A stretch of 26,594 nucleotides of DNA from DATKMG01 sp035541995. GTDB lineage: Bacteria > Acidobacteriota > Terriglobia > Versatilivoradales > Versatilivoraceae. The number at the start of each line of letters is the position of its first letter. The first letter of the stretch is position 1. The notes under the pieces were generated by a model. It was not told the DNA's origin and ran no database searches. It saw nothing but the letters and a program-made list of their open reading frames with translations. The stretch spans positions 1 to 26,594 of the forward strand of contig DATKMG010000415.1 in the NCBI GenBank assembly GCA_035541995.1, read 5' to 3'. This document shows, one piece after another, positions 25,134 through 26,594 of this stretch. Position numbers and translations under genes: made by a program.

Positions 25134-26594
25134 TCTTGCCAGCTCCGCTGCCAAAGCGGTAGCAGAAGCTGTCGATTGCCTCTTGAGGCATCAAATAGTT
25201 GCCACAGTGCAAGTCGAATGCGCTAAATCCTAGATCAGCCAGTCGCTCGTAGTGTTTCAATGCATCAGAGACATTTACAAGTCCCAAGGTCGGTTCAAGA
25301 TCTTCGAACCGGGCCGAAAGCAGACTGGAGAGAACACAACCTGTTATTCGATGCGGACGAATGACCGAAAATACCTTCCCATAAAATTCGGGCGCTCTTT
25401 GTTCCCACCATCGATCTACATGCCTCAACTCTGTGACAGGCTCAGGCGACTTGAGTACCCCCCCTTCAGTGATCAGGATATCTCCATGCTTCAAAAAGCG
25501 CTGAACAGCATGCTCGATGTTGAAGCAGTGTGGCCCGGAATCGTCGACAATAAGTGATCCCTTTTTCACCAGCGTCATGTCCAGAACCTCGGGCACATTG
25601 GTCGCACCAACGATCAGGCTCGCCTCGTAGAACTCCAGTGGGACTCGAGAGGTGACGACTGCAGTCCTTATCAATCCGTTGAAACTCGTCTCCTCGACAA
25701 GGCTCTTCTTAAGGAACTCCAAGGCATCCAATTTGTTGTAGAAATCACAAAGAATAATTTCTGCTGGATGAGGTAAGCATTTTAACATAAGCTGAAGACT
25801 TGCCATTCCAATGGAACCCAAGCCCAGGAAACCTACTCGTTCTCTTGTCAAGTCCCGTCTGCTTTCCTCCAGGATCCTGCGAATAGCCAGTACGACAGTG
25901 GCAGCCGTAGTTGCATGGCCAGTGGTTAACTTTGGAAAGTCGCGCCGGCCATTGATTCTACTTGCTATAGCATCTCCGTAGGCGGTAGCTGATGGGATCA
26001 AGCCAGTGAGTGACACAGCACGTGCTCCAATTCGGCGAGCCAATTCCATCGCTTCGACTATCAGATTGGCAAGATCCTCGCCATTCTCATAGATGTCTCC
26101 TTCAAACCGGGGAACCACAATAATCCCGATGCGACCAAGAGAGGTTTCCGTAATCCCAGTCAGCACCGGAAGCCCCTGGTACCAATCATCAATGACTTCG
26201 TCCTTAGTTACAACGCTGTCCGTGAGAAGCCAATTGGGCAAGTAAGTGACGGCAGCCGCATCAACCGGGGCGATCTTTCCTGTTCCAAAGAGAGACAATA
26301 GAGAACGACGCTCAATTTTAGGGCCAGCCGCGGACGGCAGCAGGGAGGATCTTTCGGTTGAATCGACAGTGCCCCTTCCAGATTCAAGAGGGGCCTCTTT
26401 TGTCCCCATTTCTCCGATAATGCGAGGGAAACTTGTGATGGCATCGGCAAGGTCCGCTATGCTGGGGTATAGAAACAATGAACGCACTGAGATATCACGT
26501 CCGGTGACGGACGACATCTTCGCGGTGAGCTTCATTGCCAGGAGAGAATGACCTCCAAGATCGAAGAAATTATCGTGGATTCCAACCTGTTTAA
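25066..26594 (-). CDS. 3' end of an NRPS-type protein: carrier domain (PCP) fused to an AAR-like reductase domain
   Basis: The frame enters from the right edge without a start. The first visible residues are a carrier protein: VGIHDNFFDLGGHSLLAMKL, with the phosphopantetheine Ser codon at 26545-26547, followed by the rest of the helical bundle to about 26430. An acidic/polar linker leads into the same reductase domain as the next gene (PKIERRSLLSLFGTGKIAPV onward): AVSLTGLIPSATAYG, LTTGHATTAATVVLAI, VGFLGLGSIGMASL (GxGxxG), and HRITGCVLSSLLSARFEDLE with the candidate catalytic Cys codon at 25336-25338. Canonical NRPS reductive release uses an SDR-type R domain with TGxxGxxG and YxxxK; those motifs are absent. 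The expected function is NAD(P)H-dependent release of the carrier-bound intermediate as an aldehyde. The upstream domains lie outside the window. Confidence 0.85.
   Translation of the reverse strand, partial: KQVGIHDNFFDLGGHSLLAMKLTAKMSSVTGRDISVRSLFLYPSIADLADAITSFPRIIGEMGTKEAPLESGRGTVDSTERSSLLPSAAGPKIERRSLLSLFGTGKIAPVDAAAVTYLPNWLLTDSVVTKDEVIDDWYQGLPVLTGITETSLGRIGIIVVPRFEGDIYENGEDLANLIVEAMELARRIGARAVSLTGLIPSATAYGDAIASRINGRRDFPKLTTGHATTAATVVLAIRRILEESRRDLTRERVGFLGLGSIGMASLQLMLKCLPHPAEIILCDFYNKLDALEFLKKSLVEETSFNGLIRTAVVTSRVPLEFYEASLIVGATNVPEVLDMTLVKKGSLIVDDSGPHCFNIEHAVQRFLKHGDILITEGGVLKSPEPVTELRHVDRWWEQRAPEFYGKVFSVIRPHRITGCVLSSLLSARFEDLEPTLGLVNVSDALKHYERLADLGFSAFDLHCGNYLMPQEAIDSFCYRFGSGAGKNGISLDGAESINAKAARSAGHQ

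Noticed and set aside
23736..26594. Canonical SDR-type NRPS terminal reductase (R domain)
   Set aside because: The TGxxGxxG and YxxxK signatures of R domains are missing; the GxGxxG loop lies in the middle of the domain and the motif order fits AAR instead.

Overview
The window (about 26.6 kb, mid-50s % GC by eye) reads as bacterial chromosome, gene-dense, with both edges cutting through genes. No rRNA, tRNA or CRISPR array is seen. The gene mix suggests a soil-type Acidobacteriota or a related phylum: a CheB/CheR fusion, several secreted glycosidases including a GH89 alpha-N-acetylglucosaminidase, an HGSNAT-like membrane acyltransferase, a Gfo/Idh/MocA protein with a signal sequence, a Tat-exported glycosidase and NRPS genes. 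That assignment is inference only.

Left part (1-4390). A CheB-CheR sensory fusion runs off the left edge. Next comes a compact uncharacterised module: an XRE-type regulator translationally coupled (ATGA overlap) to a 101-aa protein, and on the opposite strand a 43-aa single-pass membrane protein plus a 120-aa unknown protein. Two copies of one operator (ATTAAC-N8-GTTAAT) lie in the shared 414-bp upstream region, each overlapping a recognisable promoter, so both arms are probably controlled by the XRE protein. A truncated glyoxalase (VOC) remnant borders the module.

Middle part (4390-17593). This is a glycan-degradation region: a secreted GH36/clan-D-like glycosidase with a C-terminal Fn3 domain, a 14-TM DHA2 drug exporter, an HGSNAT/DUF5009-like acetyltransferase directly followed by a NAGLU/GH89 glycosidase, a secreted HNH nuclease, and a Gfo/Idh/MocA oxidoreductase divergent from a Tat-exported clan GH-A glycosidase. 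A WYL-domain regulator follows. The bacterial HGSNAT-NAGLU pair recalls two successive human lysosomal heparan sulfate enzymes.

Right part (17739-26594). A 907-aa patatin-like protein with an N-terminal TPR-like region and C-terminal membrane helices is followed by a convergent three-gene NRPS operon on the minus strand. In transcription order the operon holds the 3' end of an NRPS (carrier protein followed by a reductase-like domain), a stand-alone second copy of that reductase, and a C-A-PCP NRPS module with no thioesterase. The reductase-like domain is not the usual SDR-type NRPS terminal R domain. It resembles cyanobacterial long-chain acyl-ACP reductase (AAR): it has a TTGx motif, a GxGxxG nucleotide-binding loop, and a cysteine aligning with the AAR acyl-thioester cysteine. 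The C domain has lost the catalytic His of HHxxxDG and the A domain lacks the Asp that binds the alpha-amino group. This operon is the best candidate for an undescribed system: a carrier-protein-bound chain released reductively by AAR-like domains.
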